Part shown: piece after piece, positions 8,017 to 15,917 of the stretch | Layout of the letters: each line of letters starts with the position of its first letter | Position numbering within the stretch: position 1 is the first letter of the stretch | Assembly (NCBI RefSeq): GCF_022760955.1 | Contig: NZ_JAKTNU010000008.1 | Coordinates: 1 to 64,000 of the forward strand | Source: Thermus neutrinimicus | Lineage (GTDB): Bacteria; Deinococcota; Deinococci; Deinococcales; Thermaceae | Length of the DNA: 64,000 bases | Direction: 5' to 3' | Notes under the pieces: generated by a model | The model's input: only the letters and a program-made list of their open reading frames with translations | Databases searched by the model: none | What the model was told of the DNA's origin: nothing | Made by a program: the position numbers and the translations under genes

Positions 8017-9435
8017 TCACGAAGCACCCCCTTCAAGGGCCCGGGCCAGCCGGGCGAGGACCCGCTCCTTGCCGAGGAGGGCCATGATCTCAAAAAGGCC
8101 CGGGGTTTCCAGGCTCCCCGTGAGGGCCGCCCTCAGGGGCTGGGCCACCTGGCCCAGCTTCAGGCCCCGTTCCTGGGCGAAGCCCCGGAGGAGGGCATCC
8201 AGGGCAGCCTCGCTCCAGTCCGCCTGGGCCCGTAGGAGGGGTTCCACCTCCCGTAGCACGGGAAGGCCTTCCCGCAACTTCTCCAGGGCCTTTTCCGTGA
8301 AGGGGTAGTCCTCGCTGAAGAGGTAGGGGGCTTTTTGCGGAAGCTCCTTTAGGGTGTCAAACCGGGGGCGCATGAGCTCCACCGCCCGCCTTAGGTAGGC
8401 CTCGCTGGGCCAGGAAAGCCCCGCTGCCTCTAAAAAGGGCTTTGTCCGCTCCACTACCTCCTCCAGGGGGAGGACCTCGCGGATGTACTTGCCGTTAAGC
8501 CAGCGGAGCTTCTCCAGGTCGAAGACCGGGCCTCCCAGGGAGACCCGCTCCCAGGTGAAGGCCTCGATGAGCTCCTCCAGGGTGAAGATCTCCCGCCCAT
8601 CGGGCATGGAAAAGCCCATGAGGGCCAGGTAGTTGCGCAGGGCCTCGGGCAAGAACCCCTCGGCGCGGTACCACTCCAAGGAGGTATGGCCCATCCGCTT
8701 GCTGATCTTGGTCTTATCGGGGTTTCTCAGGAGGGGCATGTGGTAGAACTTGGGCACCTCCCAGCCGAAGGCCCGGTAGAGGAGGACATGGATGGGGGTG
8801 GAAACCAGCCATTCCTCGGCCCGGATCACATCCGTCACCCCCATGAGGTGGTCGTCCACCACGTTGGCCAGGTGGTAGGTGGGGTACCCATCGGACTTGA
8901 GGAGGACCACGTCGGGGATCTCCCCGTTGTCGTAGACCACCACTCCCCGGAGCTCGTCCTTTACCTCGGTGGTGCCGGGCCTCGGCACCTTGAGGCGGAT
9001 CACGTGGGGCTCGCCCCTCCTCGCCCGTTCCTCGGCCTCCTCGAGGGGGATGTTGCGGGCGCGGCCATCATAGCCACCCTTTTCCTTGCGGATTCTTTCC
9101 AGCTCCTCTGGGGTCTCAAAGGCGCGGTAGGCCCACCCCCGCCTGAGGAGCTCCTCGGCGTGCTTTTGGTAGAGGGGTAGGCGTTCCGACTGCCGGTAGG
9201 GGCCGTGGGGCCCGCCGATATCCGGTCCCTCGTCGTAGGAGATGCCAAGCCACCTAAGGGCGGCCAGGATGCGCTCCTCCGCCCCCGGCACATAGCGGGT
9301 GCGGTCGGTGTCCTCAATGCGCACCAGGAAGCGCCCCCCGTTCTTCCTGGCCCAGACGTGGTTGAAAAGGGCGATATACGCCGTCCCCACGTGGGGGTCC
9401 CCCGTGGGGCTTGGGGCGATGCGGGTCACCACCAT
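8017..9435 (-). CDS. gltX: Glutamate--tRNA ligase
   Basis: Class I aminoacyl-tRNA synthetase of 472 residues that charges tRNA-Glu; the T. thermophilus enzyme has 468. The HIGH-equivalent is [11 protein letters not shown] near the N-terminus and the KMSKS-equivalent is DKTKISKR near residue 245. The stem-contact and anticodon-binding domains follow to the C-terminus. A -10 box (GATAAT, 9445-9450) lies 9 bases before the ATG, so the leader is very short or absent. It is transcribed away from lptB. Confidence 0.97.
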   Translation of the reverse strand: MVVTRIAPSPTGDPHVGTAYIALFNHVWARKNGGRFLVRIEDTDRTRYVPGAEERILAALRWLGISYDEGPDIGGPHGPYRQSERLPLYQKHAEELLRRGWAYRAFETPEELERIRKEKGGYDGRARNIPLEEAEERARRGEPHVIRLKVPRPGTTEVKDELRGVVVYDNGEIPDVVLLKSDGYPTYHLANVVDDHLMGVTDVIRAEEWLVSTPIHVLLYRAFGWEVPKFYHMPLLRNPDKTKISKRMGHTSLEWYRAEGFLPEALRNYLALMGFSMPDGREIFTLEELIEAFTWERVSLGGPVFDLEKLRWLNGKYIREVLPLEEVVERTKPFLEAAGLSWPSEAYLRRAVELMRPRFDTLKELPQKAPYLFSEDYPFTEKALEKLREGLPVLREVEPLLRAQADWSEAALDALLRGFAQERGLKLGQVAQPLRAALTGSLETPGLFEIMALLGKERVLARLARALEGGAS

Positions 9436-9444
9436 ACCTCGCCC

Positions 9445-9450
9445 ATTATC
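9445..9450 (-). promoter_or_regulatory. -10 box of gltX
   Basis: GATAAT on the minus strand, 9 bases before the gltX ATG. The distance predicts a leader of only a few bases. Confidence 0.45.
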
Positions 9451-9489
9451 TCACCCGGGGCTAAAGGTTGGGGCTTAGGCTTTAGGGTA

Positions 9490-10218
9490 ATGGACGGGGA
9501 GCTTCTGGCTAAGGGATTGCGCAAGCGCTATGGGCCCAGGGAGGTGGTGCGGGGGGTGGACTTGAGCCTGAAGCGGGGGGAGATCGTGGCCCTCTTTGGC
9601 CCCAACGGGGCGGGGAAGACCACCACCTTCTACATGATGGTGGGCTTCATCCGTCCCACGGGAGGGCGGATCTTCCTTAAGGGGCAGGAGGTGAGCCGCC
9701 TTCCCATGTACCGCCGGGCCCGGCTGGGCCTGGGGTATCTCCCCCAGGAGCCCTCCGCCTTCCGCAGGATGACGGTATTGGAAAACCTCCTGGCCGTCTT
9801 GGAGTTCCAGCCCCTTTCCCGGGCGGAGCGCCTGGAGAAGGCCAAGGCCCTTTTGGAGGAACTGGCCATCTACCACCTCAAGGACCAGATGGCCTACGCC
9901 CTCTCCGGGGGGGAGAGGAGGCGGCTGGAGATGGCGCGGGCCCTTTGCACCGACCCCGATTTCATCCTCCTGGACGAGCCCTTTACCGGGGTGGATCCAA
10001 AAAACGTGAAAGAGATCCAAAAGGTCATCGCCGAGTTAAGGGAAAGGCGGGGGGTGGGGGTCTTCATCACCGACCACGCGGTGCGGGAGACCCTGGCCAT
10101 CACCGACCGGGTCTACGTGATGTACGACGGGCAGATTCTTTTCCACGGGGATCCCGATACCTTCGCCCGGGACCAGGGGGTGAGGAGGCACTACCTGGGA
10201 GAGGACTACGAGCTTTAG
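9490..10218 (+). CDS. lptB: LPS-export-type ABC transporter ATP-binding protein (LptB family)
   Basis: ATPase subunit of 242 residues. Walker [11 protein letters not shown] is near residues 37-46, the Q-loop is in [14 protein letters not shown], the signature is [16 protein letters not shown], Walker B is [13 protein letters not shown] and the H-loop is [10 protein letters not shown]. The sequence around [12 protein letters not shown] and DHNVRE-like HAVRE is the LptB signature. In LPS-producing bacteria LptB powers LptFG; Thermus does not make classical LPS, so the cargo is probably another envelope lipid or glycolipid. The DUF3084 gene begins 3 bases after its stop. Confidence 0.88.
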   Translation: MDGELLAKGLRKRYGPREVVRGVDLSLKRGEIVALFGPNGAGKTTTFYMMVGFIRPTGGRIFLKGQEVSRLPMYRRARLGLGYLPQEPSAFRRMTVLENLLAVLEFQPLSRAERLEKAKALLEELAIYHLKDQMAYALSGGERRRLEMARALCTDPDFILLDEPFTGVDPKNVKEIQKVIAELRERRGVGVFITDHAVRETLAITDRVYVMYDGQILFHGDPDTFARDQGVRRHYLGEDYEL

Positions 10219-10221
10219 GCC

Positions 10222-11628
10222 ATGACCTTCTGGGCCCTTCTCATCCTGATCCTCCTCCTTGCCGCCTTGGTGGCCTACCTGGGGGACAAGGTGGCCAAGT
10301 GGGCGGGGAAGCGGCACTACCGCCTTTTTGGCCTGAGGCCCCGGCAGACCGCCACCCTGGTGGCGGTCCTCACGGGGGTGGGGATCGCCCTCTTCAGCTA
10401 CCTGGGGTTTCTCCTGGTGTTCCGGGAGGCCCGGGAGGTGATCCTCGAGGCCCAGGCCATCCGCGCCGAACGGGACCAGCTTAGGAGGGAGCAGCAGGTC
10501 CTCTTGGAAGCCAAGGCGGCCATGGAGGCCGAGGCCAGCAGGGCTCTGGCGGAGCTCAACGCCCTAAGGGAGGAAAGGAGAACCCTGGCCCAGGCCCTGG
10601 AGCAGGCCGGGGTTGTGAGAAGCCGCCTGGAGGAGGAGGCCAAGGCCCTAGCCTCCCAGGTGAAGGCCCTGGAGAGGGAGAAGGAGACCCTGGCCAAGGA
10701 GCGGGCGGCCCTCGAGGCGGAGCGCCAGGCCTTAGCCGAAGCCTTGGAGAAGCGGAATCAGGAGCTGGCTCAGAAGGCCAAGGAGGTGCGGGTTTTGGAA
10801 AAACGGCTGGCAGCCCTCCAGGAGGCGGCCAGGCGGGCGGAGGCGGAAAGGGCGCGCTTAACCGAGGAAAAAGGGCGCCTGCAGGAAGACGTGCTAAAGG
10901 CCCTAGCCCGCTTGGAGGAAACCCGGCGGCAACGCCAGGCCCTCTTCCAGGAGGTGGAGGCCCTTAAGGCCAGCCTAGCCAAGGCCCGGGAGGAGCTTCG
11001 CCAGACGGAGGAAAGGGTAAGAAACCTCTTGGTGCAGGCGGAGGTGCTCCAAGGGGAGAGGGGCCAGCTTTCCCAAAGCCTGGTCCGGCTCAGCCAGGGC
11101 CTCTACCTGGGGGAGGTGCGCCTGGGGGCGGAGGAGGGAAGGGAGGCCTTGGAGCGGGTGGCCGAGCGCCGGGTCCTTTTCCAGGGTTTCCGGGGAGTGG
11201 AGCTTTTGGACGCTCCCCAAGGCCCAGGGCTTGCGGTGCTGGAGGGGGCGGGGTACCGGGAGGGAAGGCTCTTGGTTCGGGTGCGCTTTTATCCCGAGCG
11301 CAAGGCCTTCGCCGCCGGGGAGGTTCTGGCCGCCCGCACCTTCCGCCTTTCCACCCAGGCCCGCAACCAGGAGGTCCTCGAGGGCCTGGGGGAGGCCGTG
11401 CGGCAAAGGCTTTTGCAGGCGGGGTACGCCCCGGAGTACGCCACCTTTCCCTCCCCTGAGGAGCTGGCCCGCGGGCTTTCCCTCCTTCAGGGGAGAAGGG
11501 GGGTGGTGCGGGTGGGGGTGGTGGCGGCCAAGGAGCTATGGACCACGGAGAGGCCCCTTCTCTCCTTCCAACTCCTGGGGGGGCCTCCGGGCCCGGAGGT
11601 ACCGGTCCCGACCCGCCAAATCCCTTAG
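10222..11628 (+). CDS. DUF3084 membrane-anchored coiled-coil protein
   Basis: Protein of 468 residues. Two hydrophobic segments (about residues 2-20 and 47-68) anchor it, with YLGDKVAKWAGKRHYRLFGLRPRQTA between them, a motif typical of DUF3084 proteins. A long heptad-rich coiled coil (about 70-300, Glu/Lys/Arg/Ala-rich) follows, then a globular C-terminal domain (about 300-468; VRFYPERKAFAAGEVLAART...). DUF3084 proteins occur in cyanobacteria and Deinococcus-Thermus, and their function is unknown. The placement directly behind lptB suggests an envelope role (inference). The last 93 bases overlap convergent prmC. Confidence 0.82.
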   Translation: MTFWALLILILLLAALVAYLGDKVAKWAGKRHYRLFGLRPRQTATLVAVLTGVGIALFSYLGFLLVFREAREVILEAQAIRAERDQLRREQQVLLEAKAAMEAEASRALAELNALREERRTLAQALEQAGVVRSRLEEEAKALASQVKALEREKETLAKERAALEAERQALAEALEKRNQELAQKAKEVRVLEKRLAALQEAARRAEAERARLTEEKGRLQEDVLKALARLEETRRQRQALFQEVEALKASLAKAREELRQTEERVRNLLVQAEVLQGERGQLSQSLVRLSQGLYLGEVRLGAEEGREALERVAERRVLFQGFRGVELLDAPQGPGLAVLEGAGYREGRLLVRVRFYPERKAFAAGEVLAARTFRLSTQARNQEVLEGLGEAVRQRLLQAGYAPEYATFPSPEELARGLSLLQGRRGVVRVGVVAAKELWTTERPLLSFQLLGGPPGPEVPVPTRQIP

Positions 11629-12393
11629 CACCTCTACTCCCTCCCAGCCTGCGGCTTGCAGTTCCCGGGCCAGAAGCCCCACGTTTTCCGGGGCAAGTTC
11701 CAGGAGGAGGAACCCCCCTGGCCTTAGGGCCTTCCAAGCCTCCTGGGCCAGGGGCCGGGCCACATCCAGCCCTTCCCCTCCCGCGTAGAGGGCCTGGGGG
11801 CTTTCAAAGGCCAGCTCCCTGGGGGCCTGGGACCGGTAGGCCTCGGGAAGGTAGGGGGGGTTGGCAAGGATCAGGTCCAGATCCCTCACCCCACCGGTGA
11901 GGGGCGCCAGGAGAAGGGTTACCTCCAGCCCCAGCCTGCGGGCGTTTTCCCGGGCTAAGGCCAGGGCCTTGGGATCGGTATCCGTGGCCCACACCTGGGC
12001 CTCCGGAAGGTGTTTTTTCAGGGCTAGGGCGATGGCCCCCGTGCCCGTGCCCACATCCAGGATGCGGGGGGCCTTGGGCAGGGGAAGCCTTAGGGCCAGC
12101 TCCACCAGGCCCTCCGTCTCGGGCCGGGGGATGAGCACCCCTTCGGCCACCTTTAGGGGCAGGCCGAAGAACTCCACCTCCCCCAGCAGGTACTGCAAGG
12201 GATAGCCCTCGAGGCGCTTTTCCAAGAGGGCCAGGGCCCTGGCCTCGGTGCCCGGGGGCGGGGTTTGGGATAGGCCGAGGAGGAGGTCCTTCCGGGAAAG
12301 GCCCGAGGCCAAGGCCAGGAGGTCCCAGGCTTCCCTTTCCGGGAGCCCCTTGGCCTTAAGCCTCCTCTCCAGTTCCCGGAGGAGCCTGATCAC
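11536..12393 (-). CDS. prmC: Peptide chain release factor N5-glutamine methyltransferase
   Basis: SAM-dependent methyltransferase that methylates the Gln of the GGQ motif in RF1/RF2. It has 285 residues: a helical N-terminal domain with EYPLQYLLGEVEFFG-type substrate contacts, then the SAM site ILDVGTGTGAIALAL and the catalytic LILANPPYLPEA (NPPY). The GTG start at 12393 lies inside the 3' end of khpB, a 38-base same-strand overlap, so translation is probably coupled. The C-terminal tail beyond RDRYLRARRP looks like an extension and overlaps the convergent DUF3084 gene for 93 bases. Confidence 0.93.
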   Translation of the reverse strand: MIRLLRELERRLKAKGLPEREAWDLLALASGLSRKDLLLGLSQTPPPGTEARALALLEKRLEGYPLQYLLGEVEFFGLPLKVAEGVLIPRPETEGLVELALRLPLPKAPRILDVGTGTGAIALALKKHLPEAQVWATDTDPKALALARENARRLGLEVTLLLAPLTGGVRDLDLILANPPYLPEAYRSQAPRELAFESPQALYAGGEGLDVARPLAQEAWKALRPGGFLLLELAPENVGLLARELQAAGWEGVEVLRDLAGRDRYLRARRPPQELEGEKGPLRGP

Positions 12394-12946
12394 GGGGATA
12401 GACCACCACGTGCCTCTCCTCCCCCTCCCCCTGGCTTTCCGTGGTCACCTGGGGGTGGTTTTTGAGGAGCATGTGGATGATGCGCCTTTCCGAGGGGCGC
12501 ATGGGGGGGAGGTGGAGGGGTTCCTTGGTCATGGCCACGGCGAGGGCGGCCTCCTCGGCGATCCTGCGGATCCTCTCCTCCTGGCGCTTGCGGTAACCGG
12601 CGGCGTCCAGAACCACCCGGTAGGCCCCGCCGAAATGCTTGGCCAGCACCACCCCTGCCAGGTACTCCACCGCCTTTAAGGTGCGCCCCTCCTTGCCGAT
12701 GAAGCGTCCCAGATCCCCCCCCTTGACCTCCGCCTTGAGGAGGTTGCCCTCCTGGCGGATCTCCACGTAGTGGGCGGGGTCCAGGCGGAGCAAGAGGCCC
12801 ACCAGAAAGTTTTCCAAAACCTCCTTGGGCCCTTTCTGTGCGGGGCCCGCCTTCCCAGCTTCTTTAAGCTCCACCTCCACCGGGGCTTCCTCCAAAACCC
12901 CCAGGTCGGAGAGGAGGTCGTCGATGCTCTTTTTCCTTTCGTCCAT
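12356..12946 (-). CDS. khpB: KhpB/Jag RNA-binding protein (KH and R3H domains)
   Basis: Protein of 196 residues with a short Jag-N-like start (MDERKKSIDDLLSDLG), a KH-II domain containing the GxxG loop GRFIGKEGRTLKA, and an R3H domain (MRPSERRIIHMLLKNHPQVTTES) in its second half. KhpB/Jag proteins bind RNA, and their genes regularly follow yidC, as here, 9 bases after the yidC stop. The ATG at 12946 is the only reasonable start. The acidic, proline-containing tail overlaps the start of prmC. Confidence 0.93.
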   Translation of the reverse strand: MDERKKSIDDLLSDLGVLEEAPVEVELKEAGKAGPAQKGPKEVLENFLVGLLLRLDPAHYVEIRQEGNLLKAEVKGGDLGRFIGKEGRTLKAVEYLAGVVLAKHFGGAYRVVLDAAGYRKRQEERIRRIAEEAALAVAMTKEPLHLPPMRPSERRIIHMLLKNHPQVTTESQGEGEERHVVVYPRDQAPPGTGEEA

Positions 12947-12955
12947 GCCCTCAGT

Positions 12956-14251
12956 TTACGCCGCCAGGGGCTTGAGGCTTTTGTTGATCAGCCACTGCTG
13001 CACCAGGCCGATGAGGTTGGAGAGCACCCAGTAGAGGGTCACCCCTGAGGGGAACTGCAGGACCAGGAAAATGAAGATCAGGTTCATGAAGAGGCTTTGC
13101 CGGATGAGGTCCTTGTTCCCGTGGGCGGAAAGCCAGGAGGAGAGGAAGGTGGAGGCCACGTAGAGGGCGGGGAGGATGTAGAAGGGGTCGGGGAGGGCCA
13201 GGTCGGGGATCCAGAGGAGGCCCTGGCCGAACTCGTAGTTGGCGATCACCTTCCAGAGGATGAAGAGGATGGGCATCTGGATGAAAAGGGGGAGGCAGCC
13301 GGCGGCGGGGTTCACCTTGTGCTCCTGGTAGAGCTTCATGGTGGCCTCCGCCCGCTTGTTGGGGTCGTCCTTGTACTTTTCGTTGATCTTCTGGATGAGG
13401 GGCTGGAGGCGTTGCATCTCCGCCATGCTCTTGAACTGCTGGTGCATGAGGGGCCAAAGGAGGAGGCGCACCACCAGGGTCAGGAAGAGGATGGCCAGGC
13501 CCCAGCTACCCGTGTAGCGGAAGGCCACCTCCATGAGCCAGAGAAGCCCCAAGGAAAGCTGCCCCCAGATGTTGGGGGAAAAGAGCCCGGGAAGGGGGAG
13601 AAGGCCCTCCACGTGGAAGCGCACCAGCTCGTTCTGGCCCCCGTAGACCCTCAGGGTTTCCCCGGGAGCCAGGGTAAGGGTGGCCTCCTTGCCCACCAGC
13701 TTCCCCGATAGGGGCCCCTGGGCGAAGGCCACCAGGGCATAGCCCGCCTTGGGCCTGGTCTGCCAGGCCAGGTAGGCCAGCTGGCCCTCCCCGCTAGGGG
13801 TGGGCTCCTTCTGGCCCTCTAGGAGCACCTTGGGGCTTCCCTGGGCGGAAAGCCTTAGGGTGAGGGGGAAGTCGGCGCTGATCTGGACGGTGTACCGCCC
13901 CTTTTCGATGCGGTAGGTGAGGGTACCCTCCCGACCCTGGAAGCGGGCCAGGAGGCGGCCATCCTCCACCTGGTACTCCGCCTCCTCCGGGGTAAAGCCC
14001 ACCGGGGCCACCACGGGGCCGTTGCCGCTCAGGTTGGGGGCGCGGGTGTAGTCGTGGAAGGCGGTGCCCTTGTAGGTCTTCACGTACCAGCCCACCACCT
14101 GGCCCTTCTGGTCGAAGGCCAGGTCCATGAGGTTGGTGACGGCGATCTTCTCCGGAACCCCGTCCCCGTTTACGTCCTGGTCCTTGAAGCCCGCCTCGAG
14201 GGCCAGGGCGCCTAAGCCCAGCAGGAAAAGCAGGGATACGAGCCTTTTCAT
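12956..14251 (-). CDS. yidC: Membrane protein insertase YidC
   Basis: Inner-membrane insertase of 431 residues. The N-terminus has a signal-anchor ([20 protein letters not shown]), then a periplasmic beta-sandwich domain (about 25-225) that includes a DxNGDGxPE calcium-like loop ([16 protein letters not shown]). The conserved five-helix core (about 230-425) has the charged cytoplasmic hairpin [25 protein letters not shown], with the groove arginine preceding the conserved KYK region, and [17 protein letters not shown]. Its ATG overlaps the yidD stop (ATGA). Confidence 0.97.
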   Translation of the reverse strand: MKRLVSLLFLLGLGALALEAGFKDQDVNGDGVPEKIAVTNLMDLAFDQKGQVVGWYVKTYKGTAFHDYTRAPNLSGNGPVVAPVGFTPEEAEYQVEDGRLLARFQGREGTLTYRIEKGRYTVQISADFPLTLRLSAQGSPKVLLEGQKEPTPSGEGQLAYLAWQTRPKAGYALVAFAQGPLSGKLVGKEATLTLAPGETLRVYGGQNELVRFHVEGLLPLPGLFSPNIWGQLSLGLLWLMEVAFRYTGSWGLAILFLTLVVRLLLWPLMHQQFKSMAEMQRLQPLIQKINEKYKDDPNKRAEATMKLYQEHKVNPAAGCLPLFIQMPILFILWKVIANYEFGQGLLWIPDLALPDPFYILPALYVASTFLSSWLSAHGNKDLIRQSLFMNLIFIFLVLQFPSGVTLYWVLSNLIGLVQQWLINKSLKPLAA

Positions 14252-14502
14252 CGGGCCTCCTTTGGGTTAGCGGGTTTTCGGGGCGGGAAGACCAGGGGCA
14301 CCGGGTCCAGCCCGCCGGGGTGCAGGGGATGGCATTTCAGGATGCGCCTGACGGCCAGGTAGCTTCCCCAGAAGGCCCCATGCCGCTCGAGGGCCTCGAG
14401 GGCATAGGCGGAACAGGTGGGGTGGAAGCGGCAGGTCTTGGGTTTCAGAGGGGAGATGAACCTGCGGTATGCCTTGACCAGAAGGATCAGTAAGCCGCGC
14501 AC
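14248..14502 (-). CDS. yidD: Membrane protein insertion efficiency factor YidD
   Basis: Small amphipathic protein of 84 residues that assists YidC. It shows the family core [27 protein letters not shown] and the [21 protein letters not shown] motif with the conserved cysteines. It starts with GTG at 14502, 5 bases after the rnpA stop, and its stop overlaps yidC. This is the usual rpmH-rnpA-yidD-yidC-jag order. Confidence 0.95.
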   Translation of the reverse strand: MRGLLILLVKAYRRFISPLKPKTCRFHPTCSAYALEALERHGAFWGSYLAVRRILKCHPLHPGGLDPVPLVFPPRKPANPKEAR

Positions 14503-14507
14503 GCCGC

Positions 14508-14996
14508 CTATTGTATCAGTCCGCTCCTCTTGAGGGCGCGGATGAGGTCTTGGAAGAGCTCGGCGTAAGGGGCCTCCCGAGCCTCGGGGTTGGCGATCAC
14601 CAGGAGGTGGGCCTTGGGAAGGTGGAGGCGGCGGAGGATCTCCTTTAGGCGGCGCTTGATGCGGTTGCGCACCACCGCCTTGCCCACCTTCTTGGACACC
14701 ACGATCCCCACCCTAAGCTCGGGGGCGGGGAGCCACTTGACGCTTAAAAAACGGCCCCGCCCCATGCGTCCTTGGCGGAGCCTTTGGAATGCCCGGTCGC
14801 CCTTAAGGGAAAGGAGTTTACCCCCCGCCAGAGGGGGGGGCTGGCTCAGGTGTTCACCCTGGGGGTGAGGCGCCAGCGGCCCTTCTGCCTTCTCCGCTTC
14901 AACACCTTCCTGCCGCCTGGAGTCCTCATGCGGGCCCGGAAGCCGTGGGTCTTGGCCCGCTTCCTCCGGTTGGGTTGCCAGGTCCTTTTCATCCAT
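14508..14996 (-). CDS. rnpA: Ribonuclease P protein component, with N-terminal extension overlapping rpmH
   Basis: Protein subunit of RNase P for 5' maturation of tRNA. The ATG at 14996 gives 162 residues. The first ~50 residues ([19 protein letters not shown]...) are translated from the same DNA as rpmH in another frame. The conserved domain begins with [15 protein letters not shown] and contains [20 protein letters not shown] with the RNR signature. This rpmH-within-rnpA arrangement, with start codons 4 bases apart, is established for Thermus species. Upstream in-frame codons to 15023 exist, but the ATG at 14996 has the GGGAGG ribosome site. Confidence 0.95.
   Translation of the reverse strand: MDEKDLATQPEEAGQDPRLPGPHEDSRRQEGVEAEKAEGPLAPHPQGEHLSQPPPLAGGKLLSLKGDRAFQRLRQGRMGRGRFLSVKWLPAPELRVGIVVSKKVGKAVVRNRIKRRLKEILRRLHLPKAHLLVIANPEAREAPYAELFQDLIRALKRSGLIQ
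14846..14992 (-). CDS. rpmH: 50S ribosomal protein L34 (nested inside rnpA)
   Basis: Highly basic 48-residue ribosomal protein ([20 protein letters not shown]..., [20 protein letters not shown]) almost identical to other L34 proteins through its core. The last residues (TPRVNT) differ from the usual RKR-type ending. Its ATG at 14992 lies 4 bases downstream of the rnpA ATG in a different frame, and the whole gene lies inside rnpA. One ribosome site (GGGAGG near 14998-15004) serves both starts. Confidence 0.95.
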   Translation of the reverse strand: MKRTWQPNRRKRAKTHGFRARMRTPGGRKVLKRRRQKGRWRLTPRVNT

Positions 14997-15038
14997 TTCC
15001 CTCCCTGGGGCCTTGGCCCCCAATACCCTAAAGAGTGT

Positions 15039-15066
15039 AGCATAAGAAGGGCTGTACGGGGTCTAA
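15039..15066 (-). promoter_or_regulatory. Promoter of the rpmH/rnpA operon
   Basis: On the minus strand TTAGAC (15061-15066), a 16-base spacer and TATGCT (15039-15044). The leader of about 35 bases contains a GGGAGG ribosome site before the paired starts. It sits back to back with the livG promoter. Confidence 0.5.
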
Positions 15067-15094
15067 CGGTTTTTTACACCCTGGCAAGAGAGCG

Positions 15095-15124
15095 TTGACA
15101 TTCCTCTGGGCTTTCCCCTATACT
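15095..15124 (+). promoter_or_regulatory. Strong promoter of the liv-type transporter operon
   Basis: Consensus TTGACA (15095-15100), an 18-base spacer and TATACT (15119-15124), followed by a leader with GGGAGGAGG just before the GTG at 15156. It is the best sigma-A-type promoter in the window, with no operator recognised. Confidence 0.7.
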
Positions 15125-15155
15125 TCCCCCCAAACGGCTGTTAGGGAGGAGGTCT

Positions 15156-15917
15156 GTGGCCCAGCTTTTAGTGGAGAACATCACCCTAACCTTTGGCGGC
15201 GTGGCTGCCCTTTCCTCGGTTTCCCTGGCGGTGGAAGAGGGGGAGCTGGTTTCCGTCATCGGCCCCAACGGGGCGGGGAAGACCAGCCTCTTAAACTGCA
15301 TATCCGGCTTCTACCATCCCCAGCGAGGTCGCATCCTCTTTGAGGGGCACGAGATCACCCGGGCAAGCCCCCACGAGGTGACCCGTCTGGGCATTGCCCG
15401 CGCCTTTCAGAACATAGAGCTGTTCTCGGGCCTCACGGTGCTGGAAAACCTCATGCTGGCCCGGCACACCCATCTGGGCTACAACCTGCTCCAAGCCGGG
15501 GTCTTTTACGGCAAGGCCTTGGCCAAGGAGGTGGACAACCGTCGGGTGGTGGAGGAGGTCATCGACTTCATGGAGCTGGAACCCTACCGCAAGGCCTTGG
15601 TGGGTAACCTTCCCTACGGGGTCAGGAAGCGGGTGGAGGTGGCCCGGGCCCTTTCCCTTTCCCCCAGGCTCCTCCTTCTGGACGAGCCCATGGCCGGGAT
15701 GACCCTCGAGGAGAAGGAGGACATGGTCCGCTTCATCCTGGAGATCCGGGCCCGGGGTACCACGGTGATCCTCATCGAGCACGACCTTTCCGTGGTCATG
15801 GACATCTCCGACCGGGTCTATGTGCTGGACTTCGGCCAGGTGATCGCCGAGGGGGCCCCGGAGGAGGTGGCCAGGAATCCCAGGGTCCAGGAGGCCTACC
15901 TGGGGGTGGAGGCATGA
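15156..15917 (+). CDS. livG: Branched-chain-amino-acid-type ABC transporter ATP-binding protein LivG
   Basis: ATPase of 253 residues. Walker [10 protein letters not shown] is near 36-44, the Q-loop region is GIARAFQNIELF, Walker B is RLLLLDEPMAG and the H-loop is VILIEHDLSVVM. The insert RASPHEVTRLGIARAFQ and the ending VARNPRVQEAYLGVEA are typical of LivG. The C-loop reads NLPYGVRKRVEVARAL rather than the canonical LSGGQ-type sequence; LivG proteins often have SYGxQR here. It starts with GTG behind GGGAGGAGG. Its stop overlaps the acyl-CoA synthetase start. Confidence 0.9.
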   Translation: MAQLLVENITLTFGGVAALSSVSLAVEEGELVSVIGPNGAGKTSLLNCISGFYHPQRGRILFEGHEITRASPHEVTRLGIARAFQNIELFSGLTVLENLMLARHTHLGYNLLQAGVFYGKALAKEVDNRRVVEEVIDFMELEPYRKALVGNLPYGVRKRVEVARALSLSPRLLLLDEPMAGMTLEEKEDMVRFILEIRARGTTVILIEHDLSVVMDISDRVYVLDFGQVIAEGAPEEVARNPRVQEAYLGVEA

